A stretch of 64,000 bases of DNA from an uncultured Acetatifactor sp. (GTDB taxonomy: Bacteria > Bacillota > Clostridia > Lachnospirales > Lachnospiraceae): positions 1 to 64,000 of the forward strand of contig CAJTXE010000001.1 of assembly GCA_910580225.1 (NCBI GenBank). Reading direction: 5' to 3'. Under the pieces are notes generated by a model. That model made no database searches and was not told the origin of the DNA. It saw only the letters and a list, made by a program, of their open reading frames with translations. A program made the translations under genes and the position numbers. Positions 7,759 through 17,014 of this stretch are shown one piece after another; within the stretch, counting starts at the first letter, position 1; each line of letters starts with the position of its first letter.

Positions 7759-10413
7759 ATGAAAAAATTCGGAAAGCTTGTGTGCGGAATAGCGGTGATT
7801 GCAGCACTGCTGAGCGCAGATATCAAATGGCCTGCGATCATGGCATCGGCAGAGGAAACAAATTCAAAGCGGACGGAAGGGCAGGAGAAACCATCTGCGG
7901 CCGGACAGAGAGACGAAAATTCAGAACAGGCGGCAGGGTCCGCGTTCGTACAGGCAGAGGGAACTGAAGCGGAAGAGAACAGCATGGACGGTGATGCCGC
8001 TGAAGGGAATATGGAAGGAACCGGAAGCGAATCCGCAGAGACCGGAACTGACGCCGGCGAAGGCGGGAATATGGAGGGAACCGGAACCGCAGAGAATGGA
8101 ACTGACGCTGCCGAAGGCGGGAATAAAGAAGGAACCGGAAGCGAATCCGCAGAGAACGGAACCGGAGCTGCCGGCGGAAGCGGGAGTATGGAGGGAAACG
8201 GTGCCGCATCAGAAGAAAACGGCATGGACGAAGACAACGGTCCTGCTGACGAAGGCGCGGCAGAGCGTGATGAGACCGGGCAGACAGAAGGAGAGGGCGA
8301 ATCATCGGATGCTGAAGGCGCATCAGAAGAGCCGGGGAGAGCCTGGAAGCGTACATCCGGAGCCATGGATGAGGAGACTGCCGGCTGGGTGGAAGAAGCC
8401 GGGGAGAGTCTGGCCGGGCTTGCCGCACAGCAGGATATTATGGCGCTTGTGTATCTCAGTGACGAATACACGGTGCGCAGTCTGCCTTCTTCGGAAAGCG
8501 ATACGGTGGTGAATGTTCTCAGCGGACAGATGGTGAACATATTGGATCTGTACATCAATGACGAGACCGAGATCTGGTATTATGTGAATCTGGAATACAA
8601 GGGAGTACAGATGTACGGTTATGTGGAAAGTGCCTATCTGGCCTGTTCAGATGCACGTTTCCTGGAATGGCAGACGCAGTATGGAATGGACTTCAGTGCT
8701 GCAGCCTACACTGTGGACGGGGCAGAGAGAGCCGCTTATCCGGATATTGAGCAGTTTCCGGAGAGCTATCGTCCGGCACTGCAGGCTTTGAAGGAGAAGC
8801 ATCCCAACTGGACTTTTGTGAAGATGAATACTACACTGGACTGGGAGTTTTCCATATCCAGTGAATTGATGAACGATAGGAGCCTGGTATACAAAACGCT
8901 TCCGGACTGGGCAAAGAATGGCCTGTATGATAAGGGAACCTGGTATTATGCGTCGGAAGCGGCTGTGAAGGTATATATGGATCCCAGAAACAGCCTGACT
9001 GAGAGCGCTGTCTTCCAGTTTGAGCAGCTGACCTACAATGAGGCCTATCATACTTTGGAGGCAGTGGATTCTTTTCTGGGCAATACTTTCATGAACAGCA
9101 ATGCGCCGGCTCCGGGCTCCGACAAGACTTATGCCCAGCTTTTCTGGGAGATCGGCCGGGAGGACGGACGAAAGGTAAGTCCTTTCCATCTGGCAGCCAG
9201 AGTACTGCAGGAGCAGGGGGCAGGGACGTCTCCTCTGATTTCCGGAAAGTATCCCGGATACGAGGGATATTATAATTATTTTAATGTGGGCGCCAGCGGC
9301 AATACGAACCAGCAGGTGATTGAAAGCGGTCTGAAATATGCCAAAGATCATGGGTGGTCCACCGTGGAAGCAGCTCTGCGGGGCGGGGCGGATTTCATCT
9401 CTGCCAACTATATCAAAAAGGGACAGGATACATTGTATCTGCAGAAATTCAATGTGAATCCAAACGGGGCATATGCGCCCTTCACCCATCAGTATATGCA
9501 GAATATTTCGGCGCCCACCAGTGAGGCTTCCAGCATCAGAAGGCTTTACGAAGGAGCAGGAGCCCTTGACAGTACTTTTGTATTCAAAATTCCGGTATAT
9601 GAAAATATGCCGGCGGCACCCTGCGGTCCTCCGAATGCCTCAACCGAGATCACGCTGCCTCTGCCGGAAGGCTATGGAGATCCTGTCATGTGGCTGGACG
9701 GAGTGGCATATCCGGCGGAAGTGCGCAATGGAAGTCTGGTTGTCACCGCGCCGAACGGCAACGCCAAGACAGCAGTACTCTATAAGTATAACGAAAACGG
9801 TGTGCCGGTGGGTATGTCTGTCTGGGGCTTAAGCTATAACGGAGTAGTCTATACAGCCATACCCATATCAGGCCTGGAGGATTTGCTGACCTACCACGGA
9901 TTCTCCATCCGTATCACAGGAAAATCCGGGATTCGTTTTAAAACCGGCATATCCACGGAACTGCGGGGAAGGCTGCTGGCCGACGGTGTGGACGGTTATC
10001 GGCTGAAGGAATATGGTACGCTGGTCACAAACAATGCCAATTTGGGCCAATATCCAATGATCAAGGGCGGAACGAAGATTGCAGGCGGTGTGTCCTACGG
10101 TATGGACGGAAATGGAAACATGCAGGATGTGGTCTTTGAGACCGTGGACGGCAGGTATCGTTTTACCTCCGTGCTGGTGGGACTTCCTGTGGAGCAATAT
10201 AAAACGGAGTTTGCCTTCCGCGGATATGCCGTGCTGGAAAAGAACGGTATACAAACCATTATATATGGTCCCGTAGTAGCCAGAAGCATTTACGCATTGT
10301 CACATCAGCTGATCAACCAGGGAACCTATGAGGCAGGTTCGGAAGCCGACACATTCCTGCGAAAGCTCATTCATGATGCCGATGCCCTGCCTGCTCAGAC
10401 AGAGGGGCCGTGA
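7759..10413 (+). CDS. Secreted beta-N-acetylglucosaminidase (GH73-like) with SH3 domain
   Basis: 884 residues. Signal peptide at 1-31 (basic start, hydrophobic core, cut near MASA). Residues 35-220 are acidic low complexity with imperfect repeats around NMEGTGSESAENGTDA. A bacterial SH3 domain follows at about 228-295 (YTVRSLPSSESDTVVNVLSGQ). Residues 330-590 match the Clostridia glucosaminidase family: FPESYRPALQALKEKHPNW, then ARVLQEQGAGTSPL, whose Glu485 is the likely catalytic acid, then YYNYFNVGAS. Residues 625-870 hold an extra module of a kind often found on Clostridia wall proteins (SGIRFKTGIS, YRFTSVLVGLP); its function is unknown to me. It would cut peptidoglycan glycan strands, perhaps to let polymer out or attach it. 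Start has a GGGGG site eight bases upstream. Confidence 0.87.
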   Translation: MKKFGKLVCGIAVIAALLSADIKWPAIMASAEETNSKRTEGQEKPSAAGQRDENSEQAAGSAFVQAEGTEAEENSMDGDAAEGNMEGTGSESAETGTDAGEGGNMEGTGTAENGTDAAEGGNKEGTGSESAENGTGAAGGSGSMEGNGAASEENGMDEDNGPADEGAAERDETGQTEGEGESSDAEGASEEPGRAWKRTSGAMDEETAGWVEEAGESLAGLAAQQDIMALVYLSDEYTVRSLPSSESDTVVNVLSGQMVNILDLYINDETEIWYYVNLEYKGVQMYGYVESAYLACSDARFLEWQTQYGMDFSAAAYTVDGAERAAYPDIEQFPESYRPALQALKEKHPNWTFVKMNTTLDWEFSISSELMNDRSLVYKTLPDWAKNGLYDKGTWYYASEAAVKVYMDPRNSLTESAVFQFEQLTYNEAYHTLEAVDSFLGNTFMNSNAPAPGSDKTYAQLFWEIGREDGRKVSPFHLAARVLQEQGAGTSPLISGKYPGYEGYYNYFNVGASGNTNQQVIESGLKYAKDHGWSTVEAALRGGADFISANYIKKGQDTLYLQKFNVNPNGAYAPFTHQYMQNISAPTSEASSIRRLYEGAGALDSTFVFKIPVYENMPAAPCGPPNASTEITLPLPEGYGDPVMWLDGVAYPAEVRNGSLVVTAPNGNAKTAVLYKYNENGVPVGMSVWGLSYNGVVYTAIPISGLEDLLTYHGFSIRITGKSGIRFKTGISTELRGRLLADGVDGYRLKEYGTLVTNNANLGQYPMIKGGTKIAGGVSYGMDGNGNMQDVVFETVDGRYRFTSVLVGLPVEQYKTEFAFRGYAVLEKNGIQTIIYGPVVARSIYALSHQLINQGTYEAGSEADTFLRKLIHDADALPAQTEGP

Positions 10414-10434
10414 AGGTTAGAAGAGGGAAGCATT

Positions 10435-10492
10435 CTGCGGGAGATCGAGAAGGTAAGAAGTAAAAAGCAGCGGCCTGCAGGAGATCGAGAAG
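10435..10492. repeat. Direct repeat, 18-bp unit, 40-bp period
   Basis: CTGCGGGAGATCGAGAAG at 10435-10452 recurs with one mismatch (CTGCAGGAG...) at 10475-10492 in the gap between the glucosaminidase and lipoprotein genes. No palindrome is present. It may be a small tandem duplication or a paired binding site. Confidence 0.55.
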
Positions 10493-10540
10493 AAGATAGA
10501 CGAAAGTTGGAATCAATAAGAGCGGAATTAGGAGGATATT

Positions 10541-11542
10541 ATGATAAAACGTTGGAAATACAGTGTGTCGGCGTGCTTGCTTGCAGCCGCCATACTGACC
10601 GGCTGTGGGGACGGAACCGAGGGCGGCGGAACGGATATGAGTATGGATGTACTGGAACCGGTGGCGTTGCAGACGGAGTCTGAACCGGAGGACGGCGGAG
10701 AGACGGGGGAGGTGCAGGAGACTGCGACACCGGTGCCGGTGGTACCTGAGGTTCAAAGCAGCATGGAAGGACTGGGAGTGGAAGTACCGGAAAATGTGCT
10801 TACAAGTCTGAAGGAGCTGCGTCAGAATCTGGAACTTCCCGAATATTTGGGGGAGGCGATTCATCTGGTGAGCAGCGAGGAATGGTTTGATGCTGTGACG
10901 GCAGGACTGTATGAGGGATGCCGCAGCTATACCATCGGAGGAGCAGGGGAAGCCGTACTTTCGGTACAGGCTGGTCGTGACATTGAGGAAAAGCCCTATA
11001 TCAACGCATATTACCAGAAGGGAGAGCAGATTCTGCTGCTGAAGCAGGCCAGAGGGGTGATCTGGCTGCTGCAGACTTCCGTTTCCGGAGGCGTTTATAA
11101 CGGTGCATTTGAGAAATGGCAGATCAACGGCGGAAGCGGATCTATTCTTAAGGAGACAGGGACCTATGCCAACGGGACCATAGTCGGTGAATATACGAAA
11201 GCGGAGCGAACCGGAAATCCCGGAGAGGCCTTTGATCTGTGGACAAACAGAGATAATTTTGAATATAATACTACAAAAGAAACTTACAATGAGGAGGGGG
11301 AAATCGCGGCTACGCCAACACCTGTGCCTACGGCTACGCCTAAGCCTACAAAGAAACCGGTACAGACCACTGCACCCACACCGGTACCCACGGCTAAGCC
11401 TACTCCGGAACCGGAACCGGATCCAACACCTGCGCCCACACCCGAACCCACACCGGCTCCTACTCCGGAACCGACACCCGAACCTACGCCCGTGCCGTCT
11501 GAGGGGGATACGGATATCAACTGGTCACCGGATTTAATGTAA
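10541..11542 (+). CDS. Lipoprotein with Pro/Thr-rich tail, function unknown
   Basis: 333 residues. Lipoprotein signal peptide with lipobox LTGC, lipidated Cys22, so anchored outside the membrane. Residues 75-235 form a compact domain I do not recognise (HLVSSEEWFDAVTAGLYEGCRSYTIGG; then KWQINGGSGSILKETGTYANGTIVGEY). Residues 255-325 are a wall-spanning-like repeat of TPVPTATPKP/TPEPTP units. Ribosome site GGAGG lies five bases before the ATG. It follows the glucosaminidase gene by 127 bases and may share its transcript. A structural or wall-associated role is only a guess. Confidence 0.8.
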   Translation: MIKRWKYSVSACLLAAAILTGCGDGTEGGGTDMSMDVLEPVALQTESEPEDGGETGEVQETATPVPVVPEVQSSMEGLGVEVPENVLTSLKELRQNLELPEYLGEAIHLVSSEEWFDAVTAGLYEGCRSYTIGGAGEAVLSVQAGRDIEEKPYINAYYQKGEQILLLKQARGVIWLLQTSVSGGVYNGAFEKWQINGGSGSILKETGTYANGTIVGEYTKAERTGNPGEAFDLWTNRDNFEYNTTKETYNEEGEIAATPTPVPTATPKPTKKPVQTTAPTPVPTAKPTPEPEPDPTPAPTPEPTPAPTPEPTPEPTPVPSEGDTDINWSPDLM

Positions 11543-11621
11543 GCAATGGATGAAAAATTTTCCTTTTGATTAAATCTTTCTGAAAAAACTGAAAAAAATA
11601 TAAAATTGTGACATAAGCTGT

Positions 11622-11650
11622 TTGAAAATCCGGATAAGGTATAGTATAAT
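11622..11650 (+). promoter_or_regulatory. Sigma-A-type promoter for pseB
   Basis: TTGAAA (11622-11627), 17-base spacer, TATAAT (11645-11650), 38 bases before the ATG at 11689. It lies in an AT-rich stretch after the lipoprotein gene, so pseB probably starts a new transcript. Confidence 0.75.
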
Positions 11651-11688
11651 AAATGATATATGGAATTTCAGAAGGGAAAGAGAATAAC

Positions 11689-12681
11689 ATGCTGAACAAT
11701 AAATCAATTCTGATTACAGGAGGAACGGGAAGCTTCGGCAGAGCTTTCACAAAATATGTACTGGAACATTATGAACCGAAGAAGATTATCATTTATTCCA
11801 GAGATGAGTTCAAGCAATTTAAAATGCAGAATGAATTCAGTGCGTCGCCGTCAAAGCTGCGCTTCTTTATCGGTGATGTGCGCGATAAAGAGCGTCTCTG
11901 CAGAGCGTTCGAGGGAGTGGACTATGTGATTCATGCCGCAGCATTAAAACAGGTGCCGACCTGTGAATATAATCCGGCAGAGGCCATCAAGACCAATATT
12001 CACGGCGCACAGAATGTGATAGATGCGGCACTGGACATGGGGGTCAAAAAGGTGGTGGCGCTGTCTACGGACAAGGCAGTGAACCCTGTCAATCTGTACG
12101 GCGGTACCAAGCTGGTGTCGGACAAGCTGTTTATTGCGGCCAATGCCTATGCCGGGGCGAAGGACATCTGTTTTTCCATTGTGCGATACGGCAATGTGGC
12201 GGGCAGCAGAGGTTCTGTCATTCCGTTCTTCCATGATATCCTTCAAAAGGGAGGAACGGAGCTGCCGATAACCGATTACCGTATGACACGATTCTGGATC
12301 AGTATGCAGCAGGGAGTGGAGCTGGTCGTGAAGGCGCTGGAGGAGGCCCGGGGCGGCGAAACCTTTATCTCCAAGATCCCTTCCTTCAAGATTACGGACC
12401 TGGCGGAGGCCATGCTGCCGGGATGCGGGAAACCGGAGGTAGGGATTCGGGTGGGAGAGAAGCTGCATGAGATTATGGTGCCGGTGGAAGATTCCCTGAA
12501 TACTTATGAATATGACAGACATTTTATTGTGTACCCGCAGATGGTATGGAGTGAAAACCGGCGTGTCATACCCACCGGCAGGAAGGTTCCGGAAGGCTTT
12601 TCCTACAGTTCAGGCAATAATACCGAGTGGCTGAGTGTGGAGGATATCCGCCGGCTGCTGGGGACAGTCCACTTTGAGTAG
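11689..12681 (+). CDS. pseB: UDP-GlcNAc 4,6-dehydratase (inverting), PseB
   Basis: 330 residues; short-chain dehydrogenase/reductase with NADP-binding TGGTGSFG at about 10-17. The inverting-dehydratase active site is STDKAVNPVNLYGGTK, giving the Asp-Lys pair and YxxxK. It converts UDP-GlcNAc to UDP-2-acetamido-2,6-dideoxy-L-arabino-hexos-4-ulose, the first step of pseudaminic acid synthesis. pseC, F, H, I and G are all found downstream in this window, which fixes the pathway; CapE/FlaA1-type roles (e.g. FucNAc precursor) are an alternative. The start chosen is MLNNKSILITGG, after a GAAGGGAAAGAG site. It has its own promoter. Confidence 0.92.
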   Translation: MLNNKSILITGGTGSFGRAFTKYVLEHYEPKKIIIYSRDEFKQFKMQNEFSASPSKLRFFIGDVRDKERLCRAFEGVDYVIHAAALKQVPTCEYNPAEAIKTNIHGAQNVIDAALDMGVKKVVALSTDKAVNPVNLYGGTKLVSDKLFIAANAYAGAKDICFSIVRYGNVAGSRGSVIPFFHDILQKGGTELPITDYRMTRFWISMQQGVELVVKALEEARGGETFISKIPSFKITDLAEAMLPGCGKPEVGIRVGEKLHEIMVPVEDSLNTYEYDRHFIVYPQMVWSENRRVIPTGRKVPEGFSYSSGNNTEWLSVEDIRRLLGTVHFE

Positions 12682-12728
12682 ACAGGTCGTGTCGGTGATA
12701 AAAAGTGTAAAATGAATGAAAGAAGTCT

Positions 12729-12757
12729 TTGACACCACTTATAAAATAAAGTAAAAT
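12729..12757 (+). promoter_or_regulatory. Sigma-A-type promoter for the BlaI-family gene
   Basis: TTGACA (12729-12734), 17-base spacer, TAAAAT (12752-12757), 31 bases before the start. The -35 is a perfect consensus. A clear TACA-N2-TGTA BlaI operator is not seen over the promoter. Confidence 0.75.
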
Positions 12758-12788
12758 TGTAAGAAGAATAAAAGGAGGTGAGCAAGAA

Positions 12789-13160
12789 ATGAAAATCAAC
12801 CACAAAATAACCGACACAGAACAGAGTGTTATGGAGGTACTGTGGGAGCGTTCCGAAGCGGTTGCGACCAGAGAGCTGCTGGAGCTGATGAAGGAGAAAG
12901 GCAGAAATTGGAAGCGCCAGACCCTGAATACACTGTTGTTCCGTCTGGAGGAGAAAGGCATTGTAAGCCGGACGCGCGCTTACGCGAAGGCAGCCATGTC
13001 CAGAGAAGAACTTTACCAGGTGCAGACCCGGGAGATTCTGGATGATTTCTATGGTGGAAAGCTCAGTAATTTCGTTGCCGCACTTGTGGGAAGCACAAAT
13101 ATGACTGCAGAAGATGCTGACAGAGTGGATGCGCTTCTAGAGGGGCTGAGAAAAAAGTAA
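12789..13160 (+). CDS. BlaI/MecI-family transcriptional repressor
   Basis: 123 residues. Opens with KITDTEQSVMEVLW, the family's conserved first helix, followed by a winged-helix region with the recognition segment WKRQTLNTLLFRLEEKGIVSR. The C-terminal half is the dimerisation region. These repressors normally respond to cleavage by a BlaR1/MecR1 membrane protease encoded next to them, but no such gene is in the window. The start follows AAGGAGGTG, a near-perfect ribosome site, and a strong promoter. Placed between pseB and gmd, it may regulate local glycan genes; the target is not known. Confidence 0.88.
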   Translation: MKINHKITDTEQSVMEVLWERSEAVATRELLELMKEKGRNWKRQTLNTLLFRLEEKGIVSRTRAYAKAAMSREELYQVQTREILDDFYGGKLSNFVAALVGSTNMTAEDADRVDALLEGLRKK

Positions 13161-13176
13161 GATTACCTGATAGGCA

Positions 13177-13217
13177 TTGTCGATATTTGTCGATGAAAAT
13201 CTCTTTACACAAATGTA
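13177..13217. repeat. Direct repeat and palindrome downstream of the BlaI-family gene
   Basis: TTGTCGAT occurs at 13177-13184 and again at 13187-13194 (10-bp period, one helical turn), followed by TACA-N4-TGTA at 13206-13217. They lie in the 278-base gap between the BlaI-type gene and gmd, which otherwise holds only the gmd promoter. They could be operator elements; BlaI sites usually have a two-base rather than four-base spacer, so the fit is imperfect. Confidence 0.35.
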
Positions 13218-13373
13218 TCAATGCGCTATCATGTATTACATAAAAGGGGATTTGAAAAAAGTGGCTTTGGTTTTGCCGGGCCGCTTATTTCATTTCCGGA
13301 TTCTGTATACAGACCATTTCGGTCATTCAAGTGAGTACGGTTACGCAAAAACAGCTGAATTACCATTTTATGA

Positions 13374-13402
13374 TTGGAATTATAAATGGAATCTGCTATA
13401 AT
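13374..13402 (+). promoter_or_regulatory. Promoter for gmd (extended -10)
   Basis: TTGGAA (13374-13379), 17-base spacer, TATAAT (13397-13402) preceded by TGC, an extended -10. The gmd start is 36 bases downstream after GGAGAGG. Confidence 0.78.
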
Positions 13403-13438
13403 GAAAAAAGTTTTAATTATTTCGTGGAGAGGAATACT

Positions 13439-14497
13439 ATGAAGAAGGCATTGATCACAGGAATTACAGGACAGGACGGCTCCTATCTGGCTGAATTTCT
13501 TCTGGAAAAGGGCTATGAAGTACATGGTGTGATAAGAAGGGCTTCCATGCCCAATACCAAAAGAATCGACCATCTGATCGCCCGTAAGGCAGTTCTGCTG
13601 CATGACGGAGATTTGTCGGACTCTTCCTCCCTGGTCAATATCATCCGTTCGGTACAGCCGGATGAAATCTATAATCTGGCGGCTCAGTCCCATGTGCAGG
13701 TATCTTTTGATGTCCCGGAGTATACGGGGGATGTGGATGCCATCGGCGTACTGCGGATACTGGAGGCGGTACGGATGCTGGGCCTGACGGAGAAGACCAG
13801 GATTTACCAGGCCTCTACCTCGGAATTATATGGAAAGGTGGAGGAGATACCCCAGAGAGAGACCACCCCTTTTCACCCCTACAGCCCCTATGCTGTGGCA
13901 AAGCAGTACGGTTTCTGGATCGTAAACGAGTATCGGGAGGCATACGGTATGTTTGCGGTAAACGGAATTCTGTTTAACCACGAGTCAGAGCGGCGGGGGG
14001 AGAACTTTGTCACCCGTAAGATCACCCTGGCGGCGGGAAGGATCGCAGAGGGCATACAGGAATATCTGGAGCTTGGAAATCTGGATTCTCTGCGGGATTG
14101 GGGATATGCCAGGGATTATGTGGAATGTATGTGGCTGATGCTGCAGCATGAGAAGCCGGAGGATTTCGTCATTGCCACCGGGATACAGCATACGGTGCGG
14201 GATTTCGCAGAAAGGGCTTTTGCTGCTAACGGGATTGGGATCCGCTGGGAGGGCACGGGCATTGAGGAGAAAGGATATGACAGGGAGACAGGGAAAATGC
14301 TGATTCGGGTGAATCCTGACTGGATTCGCCCCACCGATGTGGACAACCTTCTGGGGGATCCGGATAAGGCCAGGAAAGTTCTGGGATGGAATCCGCAGAA
14401 GACGAGCTATGAGGAGCTGGTACGCATTATGGCCGAGCATGACCGTGCCCTGGCGAAGAAAGAAGCACAGGTGAAACGTGCTCTGGAAACAATGTAA
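13439..14497 (+). CDS. gmd: GDP-mannose 4,6-dehydratase
   Basis: 352 residues. TGITGQDGSYLAEFLLEKGYEVHG at the N-terminus is the Gmd NADP-binding signature; the active site is STSELYGKVEEIPQRE with PYSPYAVAK supplying YxxxK. It makes GDP-4-keto-6-deoxy-D-mannose, the precursor of GDP-L-fucose, GDP-D-rhamnose or GDP-perosamine. The GDP-mannose supply is provided by manC two genes later. No Fcl/WcaG or Rmd reductase is seen in the window. The start (MKKALITG) is set by GGAGAGG six bases upstream and by the promoter before it. Confidence 0.95.
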   Translation: MKKALITGITGQDGSYLAEFLLEKGYEVHGVIRRASMPNTKRIDHLIARKAVLLHDGDLSDSSSLVNIIRSVQPDEIYNLAAQSHVQVSFDVPEYTGDVDAIGVLRILEAVRMLGLTEKTRIYQASTSELYGKVEEIPQRETTPFHPYSPYAVAKQYGFWIVNEYREAYGMFAVNGILFNHESERRGENFVTRKITLAAGRIAEGIQEYLELGNLDSLRDWGYARDYVECMWLMLQHEKPEDFVIATGIQHTVRDFAERAFAANGIGIRWEGTGIEEKGYDRETGKMLIRVNPDWIRPTDVDNLLGDPDKARKVLGWNPQKTSYEELVRIMAEHDRALAKKEAQVKRALETM

Positions 14498-14511
14498 GAA
14501 GAGGACAGAAA

Positions 14512-15609
14512 ATGAGATATGATTATCTGATTGTAGGTTCCGGCCTGTTCGGCGCGGTCTTTGCCCGGGAGGCCAGAGAACGGGGAAAGAGATGTCTGGT
14601 GGTGGAGAAGAGAGACCATATTGCCGGCAATGTATACACGGAGGAGGTTCATGGGATACAGGTGCACAGATATGGTGCTCATATTTTCCATACATCGGAT
14701 AAAAGTGTGTGGGAATACGTAAACCGGTTCGCCGAATTCAATCAATATATCAATTCTCCCATAGCGCGTTATAAGGACGAACTATATAACCTGCCCTTTA
14801 ATATGAATACTTTCAGCCGGATGTGGGGTGTTGCCACACCCAGGGAAGCACAGGATATCATTGCAGGTCAGATAGCGGATCTGCAGATTTCTCAGCCCCA
14901 AAATCTGGAAGAACAGGCGCTTTCTCTGGTGGGACGGGATGTATATGAGAAGCTGATCAAAGGGTATACGGAGAAACAATGGGGACGGGACTGCAGGGAT
15001 CTGCCTGCTTTTATCATCAGGCGGCTGCCGCTGCGGTTTACCTATGACAACAATTATTTCAATGACAGATACCAGGGCATTCCTGTGGGGGGATATACCC
15101 GGATTGTGGAGAAACTGCTGGAGGGGACGGAGGTTCGTCTGAAGACAGACTATCTGGCGAATCGGGCCGAACTGGACGGAATGGCAGAAAAGATTGTATA
15201 TACAGGAATGATTGATCAGTTTTACAATTACTGCCTGGGCGTGCTGGAATACCGGTCCGTCCGGTTTGAGACGGAAGAACTGGAATTGGAGAATTATCAG
15301 GGCAATGCGGTGGTAAACTATACGGAGCGGGAAATACCGTATACCAGGATTATTGAGCATAAACATTTTGAATTTGGTAAACAGCCCACCACAATTATAT
15401 CAAGGGAGTATTCCAGCGAGTGGAAGAGGGGGGACGAACCTTATTATCCTGTGAACGATGGGAAGAATGAAGCGCTCTATGAGGCCTATCGGGCCAGGGC
15501 CGAAGCAGAGAACCGGGTGATTTTCGGCGGAAGACTGGGAAGTTATCGGTATTATGATATGGACCGGGTGATTGCTTCCGCTTTGGAGTTGTGCCGTCGG
15601 GAACTTTAG
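14512..15609 (+). CDS. glf: UDP-galactopyranose mutase
   Basis: 365 residues. FAD-binding GSGLFGAVFARE near the N-terminus, the family motif RYGAHIFHTSDKSVW, and KWNLPFNMNTF-like segment (YNLPFNMNTFSRMWG). It converts UDP-galactopyranose to UDP-galactofuranose for galactofuranose-containing glycans. Starts 14 bases after gmd and is followed by manC with about 15 bases between stop and start, so gmd, glf and manC form an operon. Length is normal for the family. Confidence 0.95.
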   Translation: MRYDYLIVGSGLFGAVFAREARERGKRCLVVEKRDHIAGNVYTEEVHGIQVHRYGAHIFHTSDKSVWEYVNRFAEFNQYINSPIARYKDELYNLPFNMNTFSRMWGVATPREAQDIIAGQIADLQISQPQNLEEQALSLVGRDVYEKLIKGYTEKQWGRDCRDLPAFIIRRLPLRFTYDNNYFNDRYQGIPVGGYTRIVEKLLEGTEVRLKTDYLANRAELDGMAEKIVYTGMIDQFYNYCLGVLEYRSVRFETEELELENYQGNAVVNYTEREIPYTRIIEHKHFEFGKQPTTIISREYSSEWKRGDEPYYPVNDGKNEALYEAYRARAEAENRVIFGGRLGSYRYYDMDRVIASALELCRREL

Positions 15610-15623
15610 GGGAAGGGAACGGA

Positions 15624-16994
15624 ATGATGAATATTATCTTACTGTCAGGCGGAAGCGGACAGCGGCTTTGGCCGCTGTCCAACAATATCCGTTCCAAGCA
15701 GTTTATCCGGATATTTTCCAATGAAGAGGGGAAGCTGGAGTCCATGCTGACCAGAGTTTACCGCCAGATTATTTCAGCGGATCCGGAGGCTGTGATTACC
15801 ATAGCCACCAGCAGAAAGCAGATCAGTTCCATCAGAAACCAATTGGGCGATCGGGTCAGCGTATGTGCGGAGCCCTGCCGGCGGGATACTTTTCCGGCCA
15901 TCTGTCTGGCGGCGTCTTATCTGTACTATGAGCAGGGAGTAGGGGAAGAGGAAGCGGTGGTAGTCTGCCCGGTGGACCCTTATGTGGAAGACTCCTATTT
16001 TGAGGCGTTGAAGGAACTGAGTGGGATGGCGGAAACAGGCAGCGCAAATCTGTTTCTTCTGGGGATTGAACCCACTTATGCCAGTGAAAAATACGGATAT
16101 ATTCTGCCTGAGTCTTCAGCGCGGGTGAGCAAAGTGGAGACTTTCCGGGAGAAACCGGATGCTGCCACGGCCCAGGGGTATATCGCCAGAGGAGCCCTCT
16201 GGAACGGCGGAGTCTTTGCCTTTCGCCTGGGATATCTGATGAGACGTGCGCATGAGCTGCTTTCTTTTACCGATTACCGGGATCTGTACGCCCGCTATGG
16301 GGAGCTGAAGAGAATCAGCTTTGATTATGCTTTGGCAGAGCAGGAGAAGGCGGTGCAGGTACTGCGCTACAATGGCGGCTGGAAGGATCTGGGCACCTGG
16401 AATACGTTCACGGAGGCCATGACGGAGCCTGTCCTGGGCAAGGGAATTCTGAATGAGACCTGTGAAAATACCAATGTGGTGAATGAGCTGAATATTCCCA
16501 TTCTCTGCATGGGTTGTCGGAATATGGTGGTTGCGGCCAGCAGTGACGGCATCCTGGTGTCAGATAAGGAGCAGAGCAGTTATATCAAACCTTTTGTGGA
16601 ACAGATAGAACAACAGGTCATGTATGCAGAGAAGTCCTGGGGTAGTTTTACGGTGTTGGATGTGCAGGAAGACAGCCTTACCATCAAAATTGTCCTTTTG
16701 CCGGGTCATGGTTTGTATTATCACAGCCATGATCATCGGGACGAAGTCTGGACCGTGATGAGCGGAACGGGACGGGCCGTGATCGACGGGGTGGAGCGGA
16801 AGGTCTGTGCCGGAGATGTGATTTCCATGCCGGCGGGATGCAGGCATACGGTATCTGCGGAGACGGAACTGAAGATCATCGAAGTCCAGATGGGGGAAAA
16901 TATCACGGTGGAGGACAAGCATAAATATCCGCTGCAGCAGGATGGCGGGGAGTGTAAGCCGGGCCTTGGGACAGAATGCGGCTGCGGCAGATAG
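15624..16994 (+). CDS. manC: Mannose-1-phosphate guanylyltransferase with cupin domain
   Basis: 456 residues. Nucleotidyltransferase signature LLSGGSGQRLWPLSNN at the start, FREKPD, and WNGGVFAFR. The C-terminal 110 residues form a type II mannose-6-phosphate isomerase cupin: SWGSFTVLDV, then GHGLYYHSHDHRDEVWTVMSGTG with metal-binding histidines. It makes GDP-mannose for Gmd and any mannosyltransferase. An in-frame ATG directly follows the chosen one (15627), so the start could be one codon later. The last 15 residues, rich in Cys and Gly, are not typical. Confidence 0.93.
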   Translation: MMNIILLSGGSGQRLWPLSNNIRSKQFIRIFSNEEGKLESMLTRVYRQIISADPEAVITIATSRKQISSIRNQLGDRVSVCAEPCRRDTFPAICLAASYLYYEQGVGEEEAVVVCPVDPYVEDSYFEALKELSGMAETGSANLFLLGIEPTYASEKYGYILPESSARVSKVETFREKPDAATAQGYIARGALWNGGVFAFRLGYLMRRAHELLSFTDYRDLYARYGELKRISFDYALAEQEKAVQVLRYNGGWKDLGTWNTFTEAMTEPVLGKGILNETCENTNVVNELNIPILCMGCRNMVVAASSDGILVSDKEQSSYIKPFVEQIEQQVMYAEKSWGSFTVLDVQEDSLTIKIVLLPGHGLYYHSHDHRDEVWTVMSGTGRAVIDGVERKVCAGDVISMPAGCRHTVSAETELKIIEVQMGENITVEDKHKYPLQQDGGECKPGLGTECGCGR

Positions 16995-17014
16995 ACAGCA
17001 GAGGAGGATGGGAT

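Noticed and set aside
11543..11621. Terminator after the lipoprotein gene
   Set aside because: The stretch is A/T rich but I could find no stem longer than four or five pairs followed by T residues.
13177..13401. 74-residue open frame upstream of gmd
   Set aside because: It runs through the gmd promoter, has no ribosome site and no recognisable protein features.
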